NCBI GenBank assembly: GCA_026413225.1
Contig: CM048576.1
Span: 2,922,501-2,986,500 of the forward strand
DNA from: Otis tarda
Lineage: Eukaryota; Chordata; Aves; Otidiformes; Otididae
Length of the DNA stretch: 64,000 nt
Reading direction: 5' to 3'
Shown one piece after another: positions 55,482 to 64,000 of this stretch (its first letter is position 1; each line of letters starts with the position of its first letter). Made by a program: the position numbers and the translations under genes. The notes below the pieces were generated by a model. It saw nothing but the letters and a program-made list of their open reading frames with translations. It made no database searches and was not told the DNA's origin.

Positions 55482-55495
55482 TGACCCGGGGGCGC
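55482..55495 (+). promoter_or_regulatory. Possible CTCF core
   Basis: TGACCCGGGGGCGC matches the CTCF consensus CCACCAGGGGGCGC at 11 of 14 positions, including the full GGGGGCGC core. It lies about 120 bp past the block at 55135-55360. A position-weight-matrix score was not computed. Confidence 0.3.
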
Positions 55496-56454
55496 GGGGC
55501 ACAGCCACATCCCCGGGGTACCGCCGGTAGGGATGCGGGCGATGTCCGTCAGAGGCCAGGGAGCGGAGCCTGGATGTCCCGCCCCAAGGGTCCTTTCAGG
55601 ACCGGGTCCCAGCTCCCAGGCTTGGCCACAGGTTGGGATTTAGGGGGAAGTACTTTGATCTCAAAGTGCTTGAAACAGACGCTGTGGTCACCCAGCACAG
55701 CTGACCTGCCCTGTGGCTATTTCGGGGCACTCTGGCTGGGGACACCCAGCTCTATTCATAGCCCTTTCCTTGGGTTGCCCTGTTCCATCTGAAGCTTATT
55801 TAGGATCATAACGCCACTGAGCGGCTCAGGGCTGGACTGGGATTAGCAGCAGGGGAAGGAAGAGATTCCCGTCAGACGCAACTTGGCTTAGACCTGCTCC
55901 GAGCTGCCGTTAGAGCAAACGGCCCCGGCACGCTGGAACCATTCACACGGGCAACAAAAGTACTTTTGTCTCCTAAAAGCCGCAATAAGTTTCTAAACAA
56001 CCTCAGGAAAAGGTATTAGCACGACTTCATGGAAGGGGAAACCGAGGCACGAACACATCGCTCTTGGGTCTGAACCTCCACCCCCAGCCTGGAGCTTTAC
56101 AATGGGGTCCCCATGCACAAAACCAGTCTGTGCTGGGTGGGCAGGGTGAGGTGGGGAGGGAGAGGACCAGCAGCACGTTCTGCTCTTCAGCAGCCCTGTC
56201 CTTGCATCATAGGGGTGGGAAACTCCCTGCCCTAAAGCAGGACCTTAATTCTGTCTAGATGGAGTCTTTGAATGATCTTGATCCAAGCTGGGTTTTATTT
56301 TTATTTTTTTCCTTCCCTGCAAACGATCACTAGAACTTGATGGCTGCTGGGGAAAACACAGACGGCAGCAGCAACGTTTCGGTGCGAGGAGCCGCGCTGG
56401 CTCAGCTTCCCCCTCTCCCCCCTCAAACGGACGCGGGAGCTTCTTCCAAGCAGA
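55496..56454. other. Non-coding stretch, no gene seen
   Basis: Mostly G+C-moderate sequence with a MIR-like fragment at 56027-56090 and an ATTTTTATTTTTTT run at 56297-56310. Open frames are short. Confidence 0.55.
56027..56090 (+). mobile_element. MIR-like SINE remnant
   Basis: TTCATGGAAGGGGAAACCGAGGCACGAACAC followed by CTTGGGTCTGAACC is in the order of the MIR core and downstream region (gatggggaaactgaggcacagag ... gggtctgaaccc). Diverged; family call tentative. Confidence 0.45.
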
Positions 56455-56600
56455 AAAAAACATAAAATACTCATTTTGTGTAGAAATAAAATTAAGCCCT
56501 TGGAAATGGGCTCAAAGAAATAAAGCCATCGCTTGAGTTAATTAAGAAGTGATTATATCAAAAGCCTGCAATAAAGGCTTCATGACGCAGGACGCACCAC
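56455..56600. promoter_or_regulatory. AT-rich block with two small hairpins
   Basis: Inverted AGCCC/GGGCT near 56495-56512 and AAGCCT/AGGCTT near 56562-56580 flank AGTTAATTAAGAAGTGATTATATC. AATAAA occurs repeatedly. Could be a regulatory block; no transcript evidence. Confidence 0.28.
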
Positions 56601-58689
56601 GCTGCTGCAGCAGCACAGGGTGGGGAAGGAGCCGGGCATCGTCCTGGGCACGCGGTAGCACCGGGGCCGGCCCCAGCCCTCGCCCCATCGCCTTCGCCCC
56701 GGCTCCATCCCTCAACCCATCGCCCATCTCGCTCAGCCCGGTGCCTCCCCGGCACCGCCTCGGGCCAGGCTAAGTCATTTCGCAAAGCACTGGATGCAAA
56801 AAAATATGCAAGGCCAGGCTTCCCCCAAGGGGTGCAAGTGCCTCTGCCCTCCACGAGACGACAGATAAAATCCCCTGTTACCCGAGGAAGGTAATTTGAC
56901 ATAACAGCTGTTCTGACATTCTCTCCCTATGGATATTGCCGGCAATAAGAATGCAAATCAGCGCTCTTTGCACTTCTCCCGGAGAACAACTTTCACCTGA
57001 AGAGTCGCGAGCGCTCCCGAAACGTGACCTCATTAAAGCCTCCCTTCCTCCCGGCGGGGCCGAGCCCCTCTGCCTCCCCTCTCTCCGCGGCCGCCCCAGG
57101 AACAAAACCAGCTTCCCCAACTCTCAACGAAGCCATCCATGTACACACCACTCCCCAAGTCCTCCCATCCTCTAAATCCCTTCCCCAGGGCCAAGCCCCC
57201 CACACAATGGGCAGGGCTGGTGTGGGACCCTCCGACAGGTCCGAGGAGGAAGGACAACGTCATCCTTCCTCCCCATCGCTCCAGCTCCCGGGCAGAAGAT
57301 GCTCCGAAACTGGAGTGAAAAAGGTTAGTGCACCGTTACTTTCTGGATGACAGCTACTAATTATCCCTTGAAATTTATAGGCTCCCGAGACGCAGGCAGA
57401 TGGGTATTGCGGTTAACGGCAGCCTCCGCTCCTCTGACATTTATTCCACGGTGATACCTGGTTTTGCTCGGGCGCCGATCAATGTCCTACACCACCGCAG
57501 CTGCAGGCTGGGTACCCCAAATTTACACCAGTACGTGGCCAGTCACCTCCTCATCGACCATTCAGGGGGGGCTGGCTCCCTCCTGTTGCTGGTACTTCAC
57601 TTTGGGTAATTAAACCTTAATGAGAATAGGGACCAGAGCCTCCCTAGCGAGTGGCCTAACCTCTGAACGAGGGAGCCACTCGGATTCCTAATTAATAAAT
57701 ACCTTTTGGTACACAAAGCTTGGAGCTCCGAGCAGGGGGCAAGCCCAGCACCCCCCACCCGCCAACGTCCTTCAGAGCTTCCCAGCGGCGAGCTGCGGGT
57801 TCAAATTCCCCAGGCAAGAAGCAGGATTGATTCCCAGGCGGCTGCTCTAAGCCCTCAGTTACTGGATTAAAACACAGTTATCACCACTCCATTTCTTCCA
57901 TCAATCTAGACCCTTTTATTTTTTTTTTTAATTTTTTTTTCCCCTCCTGCAGCTGAGCATTTTGATTAATTCAAATCGCATCACTCCCAGACAAGCAACA
58001 CGGCAAATTTATTACCCACTGAAAAAAACATTTGTTCAGGTGGACGGAGGCTCCGTTCCCAAAGAGCCGCTCCAGCGTACGGGAAAACCACCTTAACCTT
58101 AAACCCTCTTCCGGGCCTTAGCACCGAGGAGCCTTGGAGGAGCCAGCCTACGCTGCTGCATCCCCACCAGCCCCGCTCCGTCTCTTTGAACAAGCCCCGA
58201 AAGACAAATGTCAAAACAAAAGGCATGTACGACCGCGGAGCACCACGGAGGAGATGCTCCAACGTGTTCTCAAACACAGCGTTTGACGGACGGAGGAGGG
58301 ACGCTGGCGGCGCGCAGGGTTGGGTTTTAGACCTCCTGTTGGAAAAATGTAGATTTTGCCATCCTGTGAACCAAAATCTGGCCCTAGTCTAGCTTGACCA
58401 ACCCAAATTAAAACTTTTAGCAGCTACTTTACTCTTATTTTAACTTGAGTTAGTAAAGAAGTAGCTAATTTGTTCCAGACAGGTGTCCACTTCTCACCAC
58501 CAAGGCCTCAAGGCAACAACGCTCCTACTAAACCGTCCCTCATCCAGCAGGAAACTGAGGCCCAGAGAGGAGGACTTGCCAACTCCTGTGGCAGAGCAAG
58601 AAAGAAAAATCAGTTTTTCCGACTCCCCCACGAGCTCCCAATGGCTGGGCCACCTCACTCTCCAAATCAATGAAAACCCCCAAAATGGA
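56601..58689. other. Non-coding stretch, no gene seen
   Basis: GC-rich at 56601-56770 with frequent CpG. A POU octamer ATGCAAAT lies at 56951-56958. AT-rich conserved-element-like pieces occur at 57340-57400 (CTACTAATTATCCC) and 57605-57720. The latter contains an inverted repeat CGAGTGGC (57648-57655) / GCCACTCG (57675-57682). A GGTTCAAATTCCCC string at 57799-57812 resembles a tRNA/SINE B-box without a tRNA fold. T-runs at 57919-57939. MIR-like fragment at 58540-58610. Confidence 0.5.
58540..58610 (+). mobile_element. MIR-like SINE fragment
   Basis: CATCCAGCAGGAAACTGAGGCCCAGAGAGGAGGACTTGCC...GGCAGAGCAAG follows the MIR core and its downstream arm (acagatgaggaaactgaggcccagagaggttaagtgacttgcc ... 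ggcagagc) in order and spacing. The best of the MIR-like matches here together with 63609-63720. Confidence 0.6.
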
Positions 58690-58990
58690 CACACTTAAAC
58701 AGGCTTAACCCTCCATTAAATCAGTTCAGTCTCACTCCGTAATTTACTGTTGCAAGCAAAATCAATTTAAGCAAAGGTTAAAGCCTGTATTAGGAGTTTG
58801 CACCGTTTTAAATAAATTGATTTGAAATCAATTTACTTGATTTTGCGCAACTTTTCTACTACAAGCAAAGACGTTGCTAAGCTCAGGCTGAGTTGCGGTC
58901 CACTGCTCGCTTTATTTCATTGCTGGTGCTTTCCCACTAGATGTCAAATGCCAAATTTGGATGATAACTTCAAGTAATGATGAAGGACTC
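58690..58990. promoter_or_regulatory. Conserved-element-like block containing nested inverted repeats
   Basis: About 300 bp of AT-rich, repeat-free sequence including CCATTAAATCAG, CCGTAATTTACTG, the nested inverted repeat at 58749-58851 and GATGATAACTTCAAGTAATGATG. Enhancer-like texture. Confidence 0.35.
58749..58851. repeat. Nested inverted repeat (outer and inner palindromes)
   Basis: Outer arms: GTTGCAAGCAAAATCAA at 58749-58765 faces TTGATTTTGCGCAAC at 58837-58851, complementary throughout except for two extra A residues in the left arm. Inner palindrome: AAATTGATTT (58814-58823) / AAATCAATTT (58825-58834) around a single G, extended by one further T-A pair. The AATCAATTT motif therefore appears several times in both orientations. 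It could be clustered homeodomain/PBX-type sites, a cruciform-forming element or the remnant of a short palindromic transposon. Confidence 0.6.
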
Positions 58991-60639
58991 GATAGTTAAC
59001 CCAGCTTTAAACAGACAGGAACCCCTAAAAAAATCACCTTACTCTTCCAAAGGGAGGTAGCGTTGGCCAAAGTTTTCTGGGAAGCACAGAACGGAGTCCA
59101 ACCTGCTTTTTCCAAGCAACCAAAAGAGAACCAACACAGAAAAAAAAAAGCTTTTCTTCTTTTGTTCCTCATCTCTGGATGCCCTGCCCTCTCTTCTCTG
59201 GTGGTCCAGACTTAGATCGCCAGCGGGTCCAGGTGTGGCTTCAAAGCATCCTCAGCACGACGAGAACTTACTAACAACCCATCCCTTCAACTTCTGCAAA
59301 GCCCTCTCTGAAACGAGGCCATTAAAGCACCCTATCGACTGCCTCATCCCATCACGGGGGCGGAAAAAGAAATAAAAATAGCTCCAGCACAGCTCAGAGC
59401 GCTGCAAGAAGGAAAAAAAAGAGAAAGATTCTTCTCTTTGTCAAGCAAAACTGACCTCTCGTCCCACGAAGAATAACCACCCAGCAGACCGCCGCAAGCT
59501 TGCAAAAAGCAGGGTACCATTTGATGTTCACCTCTGTGGTCTGCATAAAACGGTGAGGCAGGACCTTTTGTGTGCATCATCTTCTCTCAAATCCAAAAAA
59601 TCCTGGAGCATGAGGAACCCCAGCCCTCGAGGTGGCTGGGGAGGGCAAGGGGAGGATGCATGCAGGTGGGATGAGGATGGAGGAATCACCTGGAACTGGG
59701 GTAGCAGGCATCTAGTCAGCGTAGAAAGACACCTCAAAAGACTGTAAGGTGCACTAAGACCTGAATTACACACTGCTATCCCTTGAGTGTCGCAGGAACC
59801 ACGTCCTCAAAGATTTCACCACACCACGGTAGATGACGTTATTCTCCAGAGCAGTCAATTCTTCCTGAGCTCTGCTAAACTCTCAGCCTCCATAATAACT
59901 TGGGGCAGCAGGTCTCACAGGGCGACTGCATCCCTACTAAAAATTTTATTATGGATATAAAATTCCCCCGTATCAGGCTTAATTTTGTTAATTTTCAATT
60001 CCACAGGACATCCCCTGGATCTTGAATTACGAGAGAGCAAGTGGAAGTTGCAGCTAACCTCCTCTCCATCATTAACCATCCCGTCAACGCTGCAAAACGC
60101 CCCAGTAAAGAATTGAAATATTTGGCCAACAAGACCCCGATCTCTCCATCGCCTCCGTGGGCACACAGAGGAGTAATTCATCTGCGCCCAGAGCAGACGT
60201 CTCCGTGCTGGCCAGGAACCTCGGTGCTTGCTTGCAGACCAAAGGAAATAATTTCAGGCCGTAAGTGGCCACGCTCTCAGCTCCCGCAAATTTCCAGCCG
60301 CCCGTGCAAGAGACTGCAGAAGGTTTGACGCTCCCTTTGCCGACGCTTTATTCTTGCACCTTACCCCACGGTGCAGTTATACATGGCACAATCAACCCCC
60401 TCCTCTATTTTCTTCTACCGCTCCCATCCCCAGACGCTGTGACAGGAACTATTTGCAAGTTTTATATTTTACAGCCGACGATGCGGGGAGTGACGGGCAG
60501 AGATTGGATTTTCTTTCGCAGCTCTACAGGATGGAGAAGTAAAAGGATCGGAGGGGAGGGGAAGGGATTTGTGGTTTTGGGAGGAGGGGGTTGAGGAGAG
60601 AAGAAGGTTGGAAATTTCCTCCTGGCAGCCCTTTTCGAG
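58991..60639. other. Non-coding stretch, no gene seen
   Basis: Short open frames only; A-run near 59140-59149. An AT-rich piece lies at 59935-60000 (TTTTATTATGGATATAAAATTC, GCTTAATTTTGTTAATTTTC). No repeat family recognised. Confidence 0.55.
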
Positions 60640-60870
60640 AAGAGTTATTAGAATTTATTTTCAATTATACACAAGAATAAGCCGTCTGCAGTATAGTTAA
60701 CTTTCAATTTCAACCAATTTTCGACGCATTCAATCATAGATGCCTCAGTGATTAAGAATCTATGTTGCAAAACAATCCCCACTTTGCAACAATGCAATCA
60801 AACAGATCTACAACTCATAACCCATTATCCCAGAGTTTCTCAGCTCATTGGTGAAGAGAAATAGGATTTA
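60640..60870. promoter_or_regulatory. Conserved-element-like AT-rich block
   Basis: About 230 bp: GAGTTATTAGAATTTATTTTC, TATAGTTAACTTTC, CAATTTCAACCAATTTTCG, GCATTCAATCATAG, CAGTGATTAAGAATC, ACTTTGCAACAATGCAATC and CATAACCCATTATCCC. ATTGCAT/TTGCAACAATG fit C/EBP- or SOX-like cores. Repeat-free. Confidence 0.35.
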
Positions 60871-61929
60871 CCAAGCATCCCCTTTTTACCCGGCGAGCCC
60901 CCGAGATCATTTGCAAACAGATCCGCGACTCAAAACAACCCACGCAGGGGTTTGTTTTTTTTTTTTTTCTTTGTGATTTGTGTTGCTTTTCCTCCCTCTA
61001 TCTCCACAGATGCACAAGCGCAAGGGTGGGATGCAGCGGGTTTGGCTGTTTGCAGCTCGGAGGGCTTGAGGGGAGCCCGCCCAGGCTTTGCAGGACCGGG
61101 GGAGGATGGTGGTTGAAGGATGCCCCAAGAAGCACCGGGTAAATTGAGCCTCAACGGCTTCAAAACCAAGCTGCTTCCTCTCCTGAGACCGTTTTAAGTA
61201 GATAAATACGATCTGAAGGAGCACAAGACCCCCTTACAACCCTCACCGAGCAGAGTACCCAATTATTTTTGCTCCTAGAGACGCGAACGCGTCCATCTGC
61301 TATTCAGCTCACGGAGCACAACCGTCCAGCCCCACGCACGGGGTCCTCCGCAAAAGGCCACCAGGTCCCTCCGGGAAGGGACAGGTCACAATTTCACAGC
61401 AAAGACATTTGGGGGTGATGGGAGAGGAGGAGGAGGACTTTGAAGCTGGCTGAGCCTGGAGGATAGGCAATAAAGCACCGAGAAGCCTGCTGAAGGAAAT
61501 GACTTTCCTGAGGAAAGTGCTATTTTGTCAAGATTGAACTTCTCCCTGGGAATGAGCCGATTTTGACTAAAAGCTGTAAGAAAAGAAAAAAAAACCAAAG
61601 CGCTGGGGACCAGGTGGTTGAACGACACGCTTTGGAAAGGCAAAGTGGAAGCGCTGCAAAACAGCTGCACAGACCTCAGAGCGGCTCCCTACGCTCCGAA
61701 AATTACACCCTATGGAAAGTGCACTGAAGACCCAAAATCCCCCCTTTTTGCCCCGATTTGGGTCAGCGGGCGCTGAGGGGGTCCCGGGAAGCAGACAGAT
61801 GTCCCTGCTAAGGGACAGCCCTGGCAGAAGACGGGCTCCCCATCCCGAGGGACCACCGGCTCCTCTCTCTCTTTGATGCCGACAAATAACTATCTCAAAC
61901 TGGGGAAGACACCTGGGAGAGCCGAGGCA
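60871..61929. other. Non-coding stretch, no gene seen
   Basis: Contains a T-run near 60955-60968, an A-run near 61586-61594 and G+C-moderate sequence. Open frames are short and unrecognised. Confidence 0.55.
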
Positions 61930-62060
61930 CTTGTGCTACAAGATAATTAGAGATTATTATAATCGAAATTTCATTGCCACATCAAACTGTGTCTTTTAGC
62001 ATTAATTAATCTCCTCTCCCGGCCTCTGAGCACTGGCGGCTCTCGCGCTGTAGGACGGCG
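61930..62060. promoter_or_regulatory. Conserved-element-like block
   Basis: GATAATTAGAGATTATTATAATCGAAATTTCATTGCC, then TTTTAGCATTAATTAATCTCC. The AGATTATTATAATCG segment contains the inverted pair GATTAT/ATAATC. Sharp AT-rich island. Confidence 0.3.
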
Positions 62061-62769
62061 GCTTGTCAAACACACCAAAGACTTGCATCTCATTACTCGA
62101 TCCGAGGGGGCGCGTGGAGAGCAGCAAACGCATTCCTCACGTCGTTCCGTGAGGACGCCTGCAAAGCCGCTCCCCTGGTTTGCAAACTTGTCGGATCTTC
62201 CTCCCCTCGCTGCCTCCCCCTTCCTCTGCCTCTCACCCCCTCCTGGATAGAAGCAAAGCCTGGAAAAGATGTTGTGCCCTTGCCAGGAACTCGTCCCGCT
62301 CCGCCGTACGACCTTCAATAAATCATAAATTAAAACCGTGGACATTCTTGTAGCGAGTGGGGTGTTGATGCCTTGCCTTCCCAAGTGATTTAGGCTCCAA
62401 GGACTCGAAGCAACTACACTGTTATCTCAGTTATGCTGTAAAAAAATTCCCCTTTAGCATCCCATTACCAGCCTGACGCATGACGCTTCCCTCCTTTGGG
62501 AGGCTGGGGGAAGATGGGAGGCTGAATCCAGTTTTCTACATGAGGTTCCCAGCATCTGCTGGATGAGACTGGCCTTGAAGGACCAGCTAAGAGGGGAGGA
62601 AGATGGACGCAGCATGAGACACCTTAAGGAGACCTATTTCAAAACACACCGCACCACTTTTAACAGCGGCTGAAGAAACCAGGCACCCTCAGTTGTACCC
62701 CCCAGCACCTGGCTGGGGCTGGCAGCAAGGGCTGTGTATAGACTGGTGATATGCATGAGATGCTCTACG
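62061..62769. other. Non-coding stretch, no gene seen
   Basis: Begins with a CpG-containing patch (GAGGGGGCGCGTGG near 62104) followed by CT-rich sequence at 62195-62245. A short AT-rich patch at 62315-62335 (CAATAAATCATAAATTAAAACC) contains AATAAA. No gene. Confidence 0.5.
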
Positions 62770-63060
62770 TTCTAGTCATTGATTCTCCACCGCTTCCATA
62801 CCTCATCTGAAAATAAATATCCCTCTCCCTTCTTTCCACCTCCCCACTCCCCCTCTCCCCGTTTATTGGCTTTGTGACGGAAGGCTTTAATTTATTCCCC
62901 CTGCCGTACCTTTGTGCCGCTGCTTTCTCGCGATTTACACCATATATTACCCACCGCCTTGTGTCATTTAACTCTAGAAAGCGCTCCGAGACACAGTTTG
63001 CTTGAGAGATGCTGGAGCCATTAATCCTGATCCCGCAGCCCCATGGAACGCCCGTGGCAT
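62770..63060. promoter_or_regulatory. Conserved-element-like block
   Basis: Contains CGTTTATTGGCTTTGTGACGG, GGCTTTAATTTATTCCCC, CGCGATTTACACCATATATTACCC, GTCATTTAACTC and GAGCCATTAATCCTGATCCC. TTAATCC is an OTX/K50-type site. A 104-codon minus-strand frame covers the block, without a recognisable domain. Confidence 0.33.
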
Positions 63061-63608
63061 CGCTGCTGCGCGCACACACGCAACCTTTCCTGGCTCCGGA
63101 TTTTTTACAGCCACACCCGCTGCCCAGCCGAATTTTAACACCAAACCAGTAAAATCAACCCCCTCCTGACCACATATTGTTTCCTCCCCTCCCTATCAGC
63201 CTGGCAGAAGCTCGCGGGTGCAAACAGAGAGCGTGGTGGGCATCTGGATCATAGCCAGCATAAACCAGTCCGGGGAGGAGAACTACCAGTAGTCCCCATC
63301 GTCCCAGAAAATGGGACGTCGAGAAGATGAGAAACGCATCAGCGATGGCAGATTCTCTCCTCGGAGCCGCCAAGTGCCACGCTGCCTGGAAATTGCTCAC
63401 CAGAGGGAGAGCTTTGATGAAAAATAGAAAGGAAAAAAAAAAAAAGAGAGAGAAAATTTAATGAAATGAAAAAATGTCATTTATTTTATTTATTTATCGG
63501 AATATTTCCGTGTGGGGAGAAGAGGACGGGCATGATTATTCATTGTATTCCACATCGCAGGCTCCACAGGGAAAGGCTGGGAACGATATTTTCTTAGGTT
63601 TTTTTTTT
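63061..63608. other. Non-coding stretch with AT-rich segment
   Basis: A-rich run at 63430-63443 followed by TTTAATGAAATGAAAAAATGTCATTTATTTTATTTATTTATCGG, a simple AT-rich segment to about 63505. T-run at 63600-63608 abuts the MIR-like copy. No gene. Confidence 0.5.
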
Positions 63609-63720
63609 ACTGATGGGGAAACTGAGGCACTTAGGCAGCAAAGTGGCTTTCCCTAAACCATGCAACACCCGAGCAGCAGCACTTTGGCTCCCGCATCTCC
63701 TATCCCAGGGCTGCTCCGGA
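63609..63720 (+). mobile_element. MIR-like SINE fragment
   Basis: ACTGATGGGGAAACTGAGGCAC is followed by AAGTGGCTTTCCCTAAACCATGCAA, GAGCAGCAGC and a later CCCAGGGCTGCTCCGG. The order follows the MIR core, the tgacttgcccaaggtcacacagc arm and the 3' region. Together with 22555, 56027 and 58540 it makes four plus-strand copies of this ancient SINE-like core. Confidence 0.6.
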
Positions 63721-64000
63721 GATGCTGCATTTCAATAACTCCTCGTTTCTGCCACACACGTGGTAATTCCAACAGCCTTCCCACCGCAGCGGTGATGAAG
63801 CAGGGAAGGTTGGCAGGGAGAGGCGATACCTTTCATTAGAGCAGCCGGCGCGGTTCGAAAAAGCAGCTTTTATGCCGAAAACCCGGAGCTGGTTGAGCTC
63901 TGACTAAAGGATGCTGCATTTGTCCACCTTCTCCGGCTGCCATCAGCACGCTTCCCTGCTAACTAACTTCCGAAATCAGAGGAGCAAACAGCAGCCAGCC
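63721..64000. other. Non-coding end of window
   Basis: G+C-moderate sequence without a recognised gene, repeat or strong motif; includes GGTAATTCC and a CpG-containing GCAGCCGGCGCGGTTCG patch near 63841-63857. Confidence 0.5.

Noticed and set aside
57799-57812. tRNA-like B-box GGTTCAAATTCCCC
   Set aside because: No A-box at proper spacing and no cloverleaf could be drawn; at most a SINE remnant.
62560-62600. Possible CR1-like string (GAGACTGGCCTTGAAGGACC)
   Set aside because: Match is short and in the wrong order for a CR1 tail.
1-64000. Bacterial operons, CRISPR arrays, phage or endogenous retrovirus genes
   Set aside because: No ribosome-binding-site/operon layout, no regularly spaced direct repeats, no gag/pol/env-like motifs or LTR pairs; CR1 and the overall texture are vertebrate.

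Overview
This is eukaryotic, almost certainly avian, genomic DNA with no recognisable protein-coding gene. The best lineage marker is a CR1 LINE 3' end at 6267-6413 with the octamer tail typical of bird CR1. Three older, degraded CR1 tails lie at about 11327-11402, 12562-12620 and 32512-32575. Fragments resembling MIR-type ancient SINEs add to this. Interspersed repeats are otherwise very sparse, as expected for a bird. No frame shows a familiar domain, a run of exons or coding-like spacing. The many open frames are explained by moderate GC content and by permissive start codons.

Layout: the window alternates between two textures. The first is G+C-moderate, CpG-containing, weakly structured sequence with many C-, G- and A-runs. 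The second is a long series of AT-rich, high-complexity blocks of about 80-350 bp, rich in TAAT/ATTA homeodomain cores and often with short perfect inverted repeats. The clearest blocks are 8890-9235, 19385-19740, 21955-22230, 29995-30290, 33865-34190, 40880-41140, 45645-45875, 49080-49335, 55135-55360, 58690-58990, 60640-60870 and 62770-63060. About three dozen such blocks with almost no transposons is the usual look of a gene desert or giant intron beside a developmental regulator. This is inferred from texture; no alignment could be run, and the flanking gene cannot be named.

Specific motifs stand out: three CACGTG E-boxes inside 20 bp (558-577), two perfect CREs (9219, 11057), a CRE-like site overlapping a POU octamer (8147-8161), PBX:HOX-like and MEIS-like sites in one block (19483-19630), tandem GGATTA sites (54673-54685), a nuclear-receptor-like inverted repeat (13016-13036), and a nested inverted repeat at 58749-58851. 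Three weak terminal-exon candidates are recorded. The best is on the minus strand at 46455-46571, where a pyrimidine-tract acceptor, 38 open codons, a stop and an AATAAA follow in order; it is unproven. I found no operon, CRISPR, phage, toxin or virus-derived gene, and nothing amounting to a new molecular system.
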